From NCBI GenBank assembly GCA_028284445.1, contig JANQRS010000070.1, positions 1 through 64,000 of the forward strand: 64,000 nucleotides of DNA. The letters are read 5' to 3'. Under the pieces are notes generated by a model that had not been told where the DNA came from, did no database searches, and saw only the letters and a program-made list of their open reading frames with translations. The DNA is from Calditrichia bacterium (GTDB lineage: Bacteria > Calditrichota > Calditrichia > RBG-13-44-9 > J075). Below, one piece after another: positions 51,192-58,631 of the stretch. The position numbers and the translations under genes are program-made. The stretch's first letter is position 1, and each line of letters opens with the position of its first letter.

Positions 51192-52979
51192 CTACATGTA
51201 ATACCATGAAATCAGGAATATCGCCAGGACACCACTGCTCACCTGCAAGGGAATACCAATTTTCAGAAAGTCTTTAAATCGATACCCGCCGGGGCCGGCG
51301 ACCATCAAGTTGGTTTGATAGCTGATCGGAGATGCAAAGCTGGCAACAGCGGCAACAGCCACGGCAATGGCAAATCCACGCGGATCTGCACCAACAGCAT
51401 TTGCCGCCGAGACGGCAATTGGAAAGATCAGTGCGGCAGTTGCACTGCTCACAATGATCGTGTTGTAGAGACTGGTGACGACATAGATCGAAATCAATAC
51501 GCCCAACGGTCCGAAGGTGCCGCCAAGGCTGACGATTTTCTCGGCGAGGAATTCTGCCAAACCGGACTCCTGAACGCCCTGGGCAATTCCAAGTGACATG
51601 GCAATAATCACCAGAACACGGCCATCGACCATGCGTCGGGCTTCGGTCGTGCGCACCGTTCTGGTCGCAATCAACAAAATTGCCGCCAGCGCCGCTGCGG
51701 AGAGCAAGGGCATGACTTTCAGAAATGTCAACGCCACCATCATCACAAGCAGACCGACGGCCAAATAGCCGCGCCACTGCGGTTTGGAGGGAATATTCGC
51801 TGCACCGGCAATCAGGTAAAAGTGCTTTGTATGATACCACTTATCGCGAAAATCGCGCGGGGCCAGCACCAGCAGTGTGTCGCCGGCATGAAGGGTAATA
51901 TCCCCGATTTTCTTATCAATCCGCTCCCCATGGCGATGAATAGCAATGATAACTGCGCCATATCGCTGGCGGAAGTTGCTCTCGCGTACCGGCACGCCTA
52001 CCAGCGGAGAACTCGGTGAGACCACGCACTCGAATGTCTTGATGACGGCGGAGTCGTATTCCTTAAGATCAAAATGAGAGTCTTTCGTCAGATTGAGACC
52101 GGGTTGCTTTTGCAATTCCATAATGGTCTGCGGGACCCCATTGAAAAAGAGCCGATCTCCCTTGCGAATGCGCTCCTGGGGTAGCGCCGGAGCAATGAAT
52201 TCACCGGCGCGCTCTATCTGGAACAGAAAAAGCCCCTTAAGATGCCGCAAACCGGCTTCTTCAATGGTTTTACCAATGTGTTCGTAGTCGCGGGTTACTT
52301 TTAGCTCAATCACAAATTCGCGGGTGCTCTCCCCCAGTTCAACCAGTTTCTCTTTGTGACTGGGAAGCAGCCGATGGCCAAAGAAGCTAACGAATATCAG
52401 GCCGTAAATAGCCATTGGCGCGCCAATTTTGGAAATTTCGAATAGCGACATACCTTCGAGACCGAAGTCAATCATCAAGCCATCAACGATCAGGTTGGTT
52501 GCCGTGCCAATCAGTGTGCACATGCCTCCGAGGATGGCGGCGTAAGACAACGGAATCAGGAATTTGGAGGAAGCAAAGTCGTTCTTCTGGGCCCAGGATT
52601 TGATGGTGGGAATCAGCATCGCGACAACCGGTGTATTGTTGATGAACCCTGATAGCAGCGTCACCGGGAAAAGCAATCGGAGAAGCCGCCGGGCCATGCT
52701 GACTTCCCCTTCGGCAAAGATCATTCGCTGTATCTGTCGCAGCATGCCGGTGTTCTGTAATGCGCCGGCCACAATGAACATCAATGCGATGGTGAGCATC
52801 CCCTGATTGGAAAAGCCCACGAAGGCCTGCTTCAGGGTGATTACTTCACCAATAATCAACAAGACCAGCACAGAAAAAATCGCCAGTTCTACTTCCAGCA
52901 GTTCCAGCACCAGCACAATCGACATTACAATTATCAGAGCGCCGGTATAATAGAGTTCAAATCCAAGTTCCAAGATCAA
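51192..52979 (-). CDS. SLC13/DASS-type transporter with TrkA-C domains, probable sulfate importer
   Basis: Protein of 595 residues from TTG 52979 (an in-frame stop lies directly upstream; later ATG starts would remove the first helix). About 11-12 membrane helices: AFVGFSNQGMLTIALMFIVAG, SGFINNTPVVAMLIPTI and GTATNLIVDGLM are SLC13/CitM family signatures. Two TrkA-C regulatory domains (about residues 215-390, e.g. VTRDYEHIGKTIEEAG and LPQERIRKGDRLFFNG) sit in the cytoplasmic loop. Homologues take up sulfate or dicarboxylates with Na+ or H+. It precedes ATP sulfurylase, so sulfate is the likely substrate. Confidence 0.85.
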   Translation of the reverse strand: MILELGFELYYTGALIIVMSIVLVLELLEVELAIFSVLVLLIIGEVITLKQAFVGFSNQGMLTIALMFIVAGALQNTGMLRQIQRMIFAEGEVSMARRLLRLLFPVTLLSGFINNTPVVAMLIPTIKSWAQKNDFASSKFLIPLSYAAILGGMCTLIGTATNLIVDGLMIDFGLEGMSLFEISKIGAPMAIYGLIFVSFFGHRLLPSHKEKLVELGESTREFVIELKVTRDYEHIGKTIEEAGLRHLKGLFLFQIERAGEFIAPALPQERIRKGDRLFFNGVPQTIMELQKQPGLNLTKDSHFDLKEYDSAVIKTFECVVSPSSPLVGVPVRESNFRQRYGAVIIAIHRHGERIDKKIGDITLHAGDTLLVLAPRDFRDKWYHTKHFYLIAGAANIPSKPQWRGYLAVGLLVMMVALTFLKVMPLLSAAALAAILLIATRTVRTTEARRMVDGRVLVIIAMSLGIAQGVQESGLAEFLAEKIVSLGGTFGPLGVLISIYVVTSLYNTIIVSSATAALIFPIAVSAANAVGADPRGFAIAVAVAAVASFASPISYQTNLMVAGPGGYRFKDFLKIGIPLQVSSGVLAIFLISWYYM

Positions 52980-53007
52980 TCATTCCATATTTCATCAAAT
53001 ACTAATG

Positions 53008-53037
53008 ACAGAATCCACGCCGCGGCGTGGATTCTGT
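53008..53037. repeat. 30-bp perfect palindrome
   Basis: ACAGAATCCACGCCG joined directly to its complement CGGCGTGGATTCTGT, with no spacer, in the short gap between the transporter gene and sat. A T tract (TTTTG) follows on the plus strand. It is too short a gap for a gene; it may act as a weak attenuator. Confidence 0.7.
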
Positions 53038-53073
53038 TTTGTGTTACAATATTCCGATGTCCATCCCCGCAGC

Positions 53074-54255
53074 TTATTTGCTATAGTGAGCAATAAGAAT
53101 TTCTGCGACTTCCGGACGGGAGAATTCCGGTGGCGGTGCTTCGCCGTTTCCAAGCATTTCGCGCACCTTGGTACCGGAGAGAAGAATGAAATCTTCTTTG
53201 GTATGGTCTGGCGCATCGCGCATCATAATCACCTTGCCAAGCTTCTTGGACCAGGCGGTATGATCTGCTTCGAAAATCTGGATTTCCAGGGCGCCTGCCG
53301 GCACGTCATCGCGGAAAATCGACTGAGCGTCAAACGGCCCGTAATAAGAACCAACGCCGGCATGGTCACGGCCAACGATCAGGTGAGTACAACCGGTGTT
53401 CTGACGGAAAACAGCGTGAAGAACAGCTTCGCGCGGTCCGGCATAGAGCATGTCAAATCCGTATCCGGTTACCAGAACCGTGTTCGGCTCAAAATAAACG
53501 TCAACCATCTTACGGATGGCGGCGTCGCGAACGTCTGCCGGGATGTCGCCAGGCTTGAGCTTGCCAAGCAGCATGTGAATCAAAATGCCGTCTGCTTCGG
53601 TGGCCTGATATGCCATGCGGCACAGTTCTTCGTGTGCACGGTGCATCGGGTTACGGGTTTGGAAAGCAACAACTTTCTTCCAGCCAAGCGCGGCCATTTC
53701 TTCACGAATTTGATAAGCAGTTTTGAAAGTGCCGGGGAAATCGGTTTCAAAATACGAGAAGTTCAACACCTCAATCGGTCCGGAAACAGCAACCTTGCCA
53801 ACAGAGTTCAGGGCAAGAACGCCGGGATGTTCCATATCCTGGGTGCGGAAAACATTCTCAGTCATGCTGGCCATCTCTTCATCGCTGAAGGTTTCAACAG
53901 CTTCAACAGTCTGGATCGCAATCACCGGATTGCCGTCAACGTTCGGATCGCGCAGGGCAATACGGGCACCGGCTTCAATGCCATCTGCATTTTCAAGCAG
54001 GTTGAGAACCGGAACCGGCCAAAAAACGCCGTCGGTTGTGGTCATTTTTTCAGCAACGCTCAAAGCATCGGCCTTGTTCATATATCCGGTCAGCGGATTA
54101 AAGTATCCACTTCCCAACATCACAGCATTGGCAGCAGCAGCGGAACAAACCACAACGGAGTGAAGTCCTTCTGCTTCCTGGACCAATTCCGCTCTTTTTG
54201 CGTCGTCCTGGACATACAACGGATTCAGGCTATCTGATCCATGAGGCTTAATCAT
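53074..54255 (-). CDS. sat: ATP sulfurylase (sulfate adenylyltransferase)
   Basis: Protein of 393 residues. Active-site FQTRNPMHRAHEE near residues 198-210, and GRDHAGVGSYYGPFDAQ later. The N-terminal PUA-like region (LNPLYVQDDAKRAE) is the usual fold. It makes APS from sulfate and ATP; APS kinase (55328) then makes PAPS. Good AAGGAG 8 bases upstream of ATG 54255. A long open frame on the opposite strand (53005-54237) is a shadow of this gene's codon use. It serves the sulfotransferase of this cluster or sulfur assimilation in general. Confidence 0.95.
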   Translation of the reverse strand: MIKPHGSDSLNPLYVQDDAKRAELVQEAEGLHSVVVCSAAAANAVMLGSGYFNPLTGYMNKADALSVAEKMTTTDGVFWPVPVLNLLENADGIEAGARIALRDPNVDGNPVIAIQTVEAVETFSDEEMASMTENVFRTQDMEHPGVLALNSVGKVAVSGPIEVLNFSYFETDFPGTFKTAYQIREEMAALGWKKVVAFQTRNPMHRAHEELCRMAYQATEADGILIHMLLGKLKPGDIPADVRDAAIRKMVDVYFEPNTVLVTGYGFDMLYAGPREAVLHAVFRQNTGCTHLIVGRDHAGVGSYYGPFDAQSIFRDDVPAGALEIQIFEADHTAWSKKLGKVIMMRDAPDHTKEDFILLSGTKVREMLGNGEAPPPEFSRPEVAEILIAHYSK

Positions 54256-54438
54256 TTTGAATCTCCTTACGTTTACACAGGCATCATCTCGATGCGAATT
54301 TACGAATGTAATTGGTTTATGATAATGTCTCTATTTCTTTTCTTAACAAACGCTTTAGCGAACAAGTAATTTGGCGCTCATCCCCCCTCTATCTCCCCCC
54401 GGGGGGAGATAGAGGGGGGATCGCCGACGTCCCAAAAT
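54256..54438. other. 183-bp gap with a 42-bp perfect palindrome
   Basis: Between the PHP gene and sat. Most of the gap is the palindrome at 54380-54421; nothing else is recognised. Confidence 0.6.
54380..54421. repeat. Dispersed palindrome, copy C (42 bp, perfect)
   Basis: Arm ATCCCCCCTCTATCTCCCCC, 21 bp with its final C, joined without a spacer to its complement. The CTCTATCTCCCC arm matches copy B (37759). A hairpin this strong should affect transcript structure between sat and the PHP gene. Confidence 0.9.
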
Positions 54439-55305
54439 CTATTCGCTAAACCGCCTCGACTTTCTACTATCCAACTCCTCAAGCAGTTCATCAGGAACTG
54501 ACAGCAAGTTGTTCAGTCCGCTGCCCATGGCAATATCCGGTTTAATGTCGCCGTGAAAGTCACTGCCGCCGGACGCCACAAAATCGTGGGTTTCCGCCAG
54601 CTCCTTCAGCATTTCATGAACGCGTTCCGGCATCCCGGCATAGTAGAGCTCAAATCCATCCAGCCCCAATTTTTGCAGCTGCAGGATTTTGTGGCGAAAC
54701 TCGGCAACTGAATCAAAATTCATATAATGCGGATGGGCCAAGATTGCCAAACCGCCGGCATCATGAATCAGTTGAATGGCGCCTGCTTCGTCCAATTTCA
54801 CTTTGGGCACGTAGGCCGCCTGCCCTGGTGACAGATAATAATCGAAGGCTTTTTGTATGGAATCAACAACCTTAAGCGACATCAGCACGCGCGCCACATG
54901 CGGCCTGCCAATCGCTCCCTCTCCGGCCTCTTCCAGCAGCATCTCCAGGGTTACAGGAATATCAAGCGCCTGCAAGCGTTCTACAATGCGCTCAGCTCGC
55001 ACACGTCTTTCCTTCACCAGATGATCGAGGGTCTTTTTCAGAGAGGGTGATGCCGGGTCAATTAGTAGCCCCAGGATATGCATATGGCCGCGATTCGGCA
55101 GCTTCACATCAACACTGATCTCAACGCCGGCAATCGTTCGGATGCCGGCTTGGGCGCCAGCTGCCAGAAATGCCGGAATCCCATCGACCGTGTCATGGTC
55201 TGTCAACGCAATAGCCCGAAGGCCCTTACGAACTGCTTCTTCCACCAACCATTCGGGCGACTCAGTGCCGTCCGAATAGTTGCTGTGCATATGCAAATCA
55301 ATCAT
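54439..55305 (-). CDS. PHP-domain phosphoesterase, possible 3',5'-bisphosphonucleotide phosphatase
   Basis: Protein of 288 residues. Metal-binding motifs: DLHMHSNYSDG at residues 3-13, LTDHDTVDG, LAILAHPHYMNF and GGSDFHGD. PHP proteins of this size (YciV-type) hydrolyse 3'-phosphates of pAp and short RNAs. The position between sat and cysC suggests it removes pAp left by the sulfotransferase. It starts 22 bases after the cysC stop. The match to YciV is by motif only. Confidence 0.82.
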   Translation of the reverse strand: MIDLHMHSNYSDGTESPEWLVEEAVRKGLRAIALTDHDTVDGIPAFLAAGAQAGIRTIAGVEISVDVKLPNRGHMHILGLLIDPASPSLKKTLDHLVKERRVRAERIVERLQALDIPVTLEMLLEEAGEGAIGRPHVARVLMSLKVVDSIQKAFDYYLSPGQAAYVPKVKLDEAGAIQLIHDAGGLAILAHPHYMNFDSVAEFRHKILQLQKLGLDGFELYYAGMPERVHEMLKELAETHDFVASGGSDFHGDIKPDIAMGSGLNNLLSVPDELLEELDSRKSRRFSE

Positions 55306-55327
55306 ATAAAGAACCGCCTGTCATCAA

Positions 55328-55948
55328 TCAGGCATCGTTTGATGCAGACAGGTAGCCGGCTTTTTCCAGATAAGCAATCACTTCGGCAGTGCTTTCTTCT
55401 ACAGTCGCATTGCTGGTCACCACAACCAATTCCGCCTTCTCCGGTGCTTCATAAGGTGCGGAAATACCGGTAAAGTTTGGAATCTCGCCGGAGCGGGCTT
55501 TTTTGTAAAGGCCTTTTGGGTCACGCTCTTCACATACTTCAAGGTCAGCGCTGACATGAACTTCGACAAAAGCGCCTTCCTCATGCAGGTCACGTACTTT
55601 ATCGCGATCTGCACGATATGGCGAAATAAAAGCCGTCGTAACAATCATTCCGGCGTCAACAAAGAGCTTTGAAACTTCACCAATCCGGCGAATGTTTTCA
55701 ACGCGATCATCCGGGGTGAAACCAAGATCCTTGTTCAGGCCGTGACGAATATTGTCGCCATCTAGAATATAGGTACGGGCACCACGTTCGAAGAGCTGAT
55801 TTTGTACTTCTACAGCCAAGGTGGATTTGCCGCTGCCGGACAGTCCGGTGAACCACAGGCAAACACCTTTGTGACCATTTACGCGCTCACGGTCGCTCTT
55901 CTTTACGTCCCCTTCATGCCAGTAGATATTTGTTGCTTTCTGTTCCAT
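55328..55948 (-). CDS. cysC: APS kinase
   Basis: Protein of 206 residues. Walker A GLSGSGKS at 35-42, YILDGDNIRHGLNKDLGF, TAFISPYRADRDKVR and the substrate-lid region KKARSGEIPNFTGISAPYE. It makes PAPS from APS, the donor for the sulfotransferase at 23839. No reductase (CysH) gene is seen, so the product is for sulfation rather than reduction. GGAGTTTTTTCC precedes the ATG. Confidence 0.94.
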   Translation of the reverse strand: MEQKATNIYWHEGDVKKSDRERVNGHKGVCLWFTGLSGSGKSTLAVEVQNQLFERGARTYILDGDNIRHGLNKDLGFTPDDRVENIRRIGEVSKLFVDAGMIVTTAFISPYRADRDKVRDLHEEGAFVEVHVSADLEVCEERDPKGLYKKARSGEIPNFTGISAPYEAPEKAELVVVTSNATVEESTAEVIAYLEKAGYLSASNDA

Positions 55949-55999
55949 TGGAAAAAACTCCTCATCAGTTTATATGTACGTACTTCATTGAGTGGATTT

Positions 56000-56962
56000 C
56001 TATTCCTGTTCGGCTGCTTCCAGACTTGCCTCATATTCAGCCTTATACCAATCGATGGTCAACCTAAGACCTTCTTCAAATTTCACCGGCGGCTCGAATT
56101 TCAAGGTTTCCTTCAGGCGGGTAATGTCCGCAAAGGAATGCTTGATATCGCCCGGGCGAGGCTCAGTATAAATTGGTTTTACATCTGTGCCAAGGATTTT
56201 ATTTATCATTTCAACCAATTCGTTGAGGGTAGTGCGATCATGCACAGCACAGTTCATAAAAACACCGGGCGGGCAGTCAGCTTCCGTTGCGCGGATGTTC
56301 GCTTCAATGGTATTTTGAACATAAGTGAAGTCGCGGCTCTGCTCGCCGTCACCATAAATAACCGGTGATTCACCTTTCAGGATGGCGGTGATGAATTTCG
56401 GAATAACCGCAGAATATTGCGAGTTAGGGTTCTGGCGGGGGCCAAATACATTAAAGTAGCGAAGCGCGACCGTGTGCAGACCATAAATATTGGCCCAAAC
56501 GCGAAAATAGGTTTCACCGGCAAGCTTTGTTACTGCATAAGGCGACAGCGGATTGGGGGTCATGTCTTCGTGCTTAGGCAGTACCGGATTATCCCCATAT
56601 ACAGATGACGAAGAAGCAAATACCAGGCGCTTGATCTTCGCATCATGCGCGGCATGCAGCAGATTCACAGTGCCGCCTACATTGACATCATCGGAGGATA
56701 TCGGGTCACGGACTGAACGCGGCACGGATGGTAGCGCGCCCTGGTGGAGCACGAAATCCATTCCGTCAACAGCTTCGCGCACATTGTGATAGTTGCGCAA
56801 GTCGCCTTCCAGCAGTTCCACCTTATCCAGGATTCCATCGAGGTTCTCCCGGCGTCCGGTAGCAAAATTATCGAGAATGCGAACCGTATGATCGCGGTTG
56901 AGCAATTCCCGCGCAATATTGGAGCCAATAAAGCCGCCGCCTCCTGTGATCAAATACTTCAT
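56000..56962 (-). CDS. UDP-GlcNAc/UDP-Glc 4-epimerase-like enzyme (GalE/WbpP type)
   Basis: Protein of 320 residues. GGGGFIGSNIARELL cofactor motif, GRRENLDGILDKVELLEGD, catalytic SSSVYGDN and YAVTKLAGE, and RYFNVFGPRQNPNSQYSAVIP. The GPRQxPxSxYAAVIP stretch is characteristic of 4-epimerases acting on UDP-GlcNAc or both UDP-Glc and UDP-GlcNAc. It provides a galacto-configured sugar for the repeat. Preceded by GAGGTATTAGTA before ATG 56962, 59 bases after the NusG-like gene. Confidence 0.88.
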   Translation of the reverse strand: MKYLITGGGGFIGSNIARELLNRDHTVRILDNFATGRRENLDGILDKVELLEGDLRNYHNVREAVDGMDFVLHQGALPSVPRSVRDPISSDDVNVGGTVNLLHAAHDAKIKRLVFASSSSVYGDNPVLPKHEDMTPNPLSPYAVTKLAGETYFRVWANIYGLHTVALRYFNVFGPRQNPNSQYSAVIPKFITAILKGESPVIYGDGEQSRDFTYVQNTIEANIRATEADCPPGVFMNCAVHDRTTLNELVEMINKILGTDVKPIYTEPRPGDIKHSFADITRLKETLKFEPPVKFEEGLRLTIDWYKAEYEASLEAAEQE

Positions 56963-57021
56963 TACTAATACCTCCAGATTTCTCGTTTTCGATCTGTTAC
57001 TCTGTTCTGTTTGCAGTTAAT

Positions 57022-57534
57022 TCAGGAGCTTATCAGAAGGGGCTCGCGCTCAATTCTCCTGACCCGATTGCCACGGGTAATAAAGCTTGCCGATTGATTG
57101 ATGCCATCAATCAATATTGCCACACGGGATTCACCGCGCACTTCGCGTAAGAATCCTCTGACCCCGGTCAGCGGACCATCCGTTACTTCCACATAGTCGC
57201 CGGCCTTGAGGTAGTTTTCCAATCTCAGCTCTTCGCCACTGCCTATAACTTGTTCTAATTGTTCAATTTGCCAATCCGGAATTTGCGTTGGTTGTCCGCC
57301 AAAACCAATCATTCGCACAACCCCACGAGTTTCCAGGGCATATATCTTATTCTTGAGCTCGATATTAACAAAGACGTATCCGCTAAAGAGAGGGGCTTCG
57401 ATCCATTTGCGCCGGTCCTTCCACTGTCGTAATTCCCGTTGGACAGGCAGAAAGGCCTTAATGTCTTTTTCAAGCAGCTGATCAAATACCTTCTTCTCGT
57501 GACGCGGTCTTGTATATAAGGCATACCAGGACAT
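57022..57534 (-). CDS. NusG-like transcription antiterminator (UpxY/RfaH type)
   Basis: Protein of 170 residues. N-terminal NGN domain: WYALYTRPRHEKKVFDQL, FLPVQRELRQWKDRRKWIEAPLFSGYVFVNI. C-terminal KOW domain: KAGDYVEVTDGPLTGVRGFL and IDGINQSASFI. Specialised NusG paralogues near the promoter end of polysaccharide clusters let RNA polymerase read through long operons. Here it is early in a roughly 40-kb one-directional cluster and should allow its full expression. GGAG is 6 bases upstream of the ATG. Confidence 0.9.
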   Translation of the reverse strand: MSWYALYTRPRHEKKVFDQLLEKDIKAFLPVQRELRQWKDRRKWIEAPLFSGYVFVNIELKNKIYALETRGVVRMIGFGGQPTQIPDWQIEQLEQVIGSGEELRLENYLKAGDYVEVTDGPLTGVRGFLREVRGESRVAILIDGINQSASFITRGNRVRRIEREPLLISS

Positions 57535-57844
57535 TTCCTGCTCCTCTCCATGAAATTTTCAGTTGATCCACCCAATTTTTGCGACTTTACGTAAATATCG
57601 ACACAAACGCAGCGATATAAAATAAAATAACCAAATCTGCATTTTCATTCGGTTTTCCGCCGGGTATCATGTCCCGACTAGCGATTAAGGCAGAGTATTT
57701 ACAGGAAGAAGATCAGCAGGCATCCTATCAAGAACCACCCAAGCATAGCACATGGATTGCAGCTAAATTGTGATGGTCACCCAAAGGATGGAATTCAGAA
57801 AATTTATACCTCAAAATTGGCAGGTGAAATCGAATGAACAACGC
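57535..57844. other. 310-bp leader region before the antiterminator gene
   Basis: A+T-rich stretch (e.g. around 57610-57640) with TATATCG-like sequence, which may hold a promoter for the genes from the antiterminator on. No hairpin or gene seen. If the cluster has an ops- or JUMPstart-like element it could lie here, but none was recognised. Confidence 0.4.
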
Positions 57845-58606
57845 CTACTTGCCAGCGGACAAGCGACTTTTCAAGAGTTCCTCAACTTGATAATCCAGCA
57901 TTCCGGTGTGGATTTCGGAGTCGTAAAGAAGTTTAATGATCTGCAAATCCAGTCCTGAAAATTCCTGTATTGTACTAAAATTCTGAAAGAAGATGCTGTC
58001 AGGATATTTCTCGGAATCGTTCATCAGGCCCAACACCTGGGTGACTTCCTCACGAATGAGATGAGAACGCACATGCTGGGTAATCCTGTCGGCACCAATA
58101 ACAATTCTACCGCTATGAATTTCACCGACAGCGTTCCACCAGGTCCAGAAAAAGCCCCCATAAAAAACGATGCCGCCGGGTTCGTAATAATGAAATTCAT
58201 CGTGCGGTATGAAATGAATTTTAACATTTCCATCGGCAGGAACAATGCTCAGCGTCACATGGTCACCAATCAGGTGGTTCAATTCTGCAACAACATCATG
58301 GAGAACTTCCAGATCACGAAGCGTGGGATCTCCAATCACTTCAAAACGGATATCTGTTTGCCATTTGCGAACGGCAAAATTTCCCAGGCCATATTCAGAT
58401 CCCATAGCTACTTCCATGAAATAGCGAACGATCTGTTCATCCAGATCGCCGGCCGGAGATGGCGCAGCAGCTACCGTTCGCTCAACGGCAGCTGCCTGAT
58501 CGTTTTTCTCAATATGAGTTGAAATGAGCTGTTCCTGGCCGGAACAGCGCCACATGACACCCTGAAGGATGATCAACAAGAAGAGGGATACAGTTCTGGA
58601 CTGCAT
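57845..58606 (-). CDS. Exported DUF2927-like protein
   Basis: Protein of 253 residues with an N-terminal signal (TVSLFLLIILQGVMW, then RCSG). The lipobox is not canonical, so it may be secreted or a lipoprotein. C-terminal HLIREEVTQVLGLMNDSEKYPDSIF matches the metallopeptidase-like zinc region of DUF2927 (H-x3-EE...D), and FHYYEPGGIVFYGGFFWTWW lies before it. Its substrate is unknown. It lies between the sugar dehydrogenase and the antiterminator, 25 bases after the former. A role in polysaccharide export or processing is possible. Confidence 0.6.
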   Translation of the reverse strand: MQSRTVSLFLLIILQGVMWRCSGQEQLISTHIEKNDQAAAVERTVAAAPSPAGDLDEQIVRYFMEVAMGSEYGLGNFAVRKWQTDIRFEVIGDPTLRDLEVLHDVVAELNHLIGDHVTLSIVPADGNVKIHFIPHDEFHYYEPGGIVFYGGFFWTWWNAVGEIHSGRIVIGADRITQHVRSHLIREEVTQVLGLMNDSEKYPDSIFFQNFSTIQEFSGLDLQIIKLLYDSEIHTGMLDYQVEELLKSRLSAGK

Positions 58607-58631
58607 AAGGGTAAGAATCCCTTCGTTTTGA

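Noticed and set aside
53005..54237. 410-codon open frame on the plus strand opposite the sat gene
   Set aside because: It mirrors sat almost exactly and shows no recognisable motifs, whereas the minus strand carries full ATP-sulfurylase signatures.
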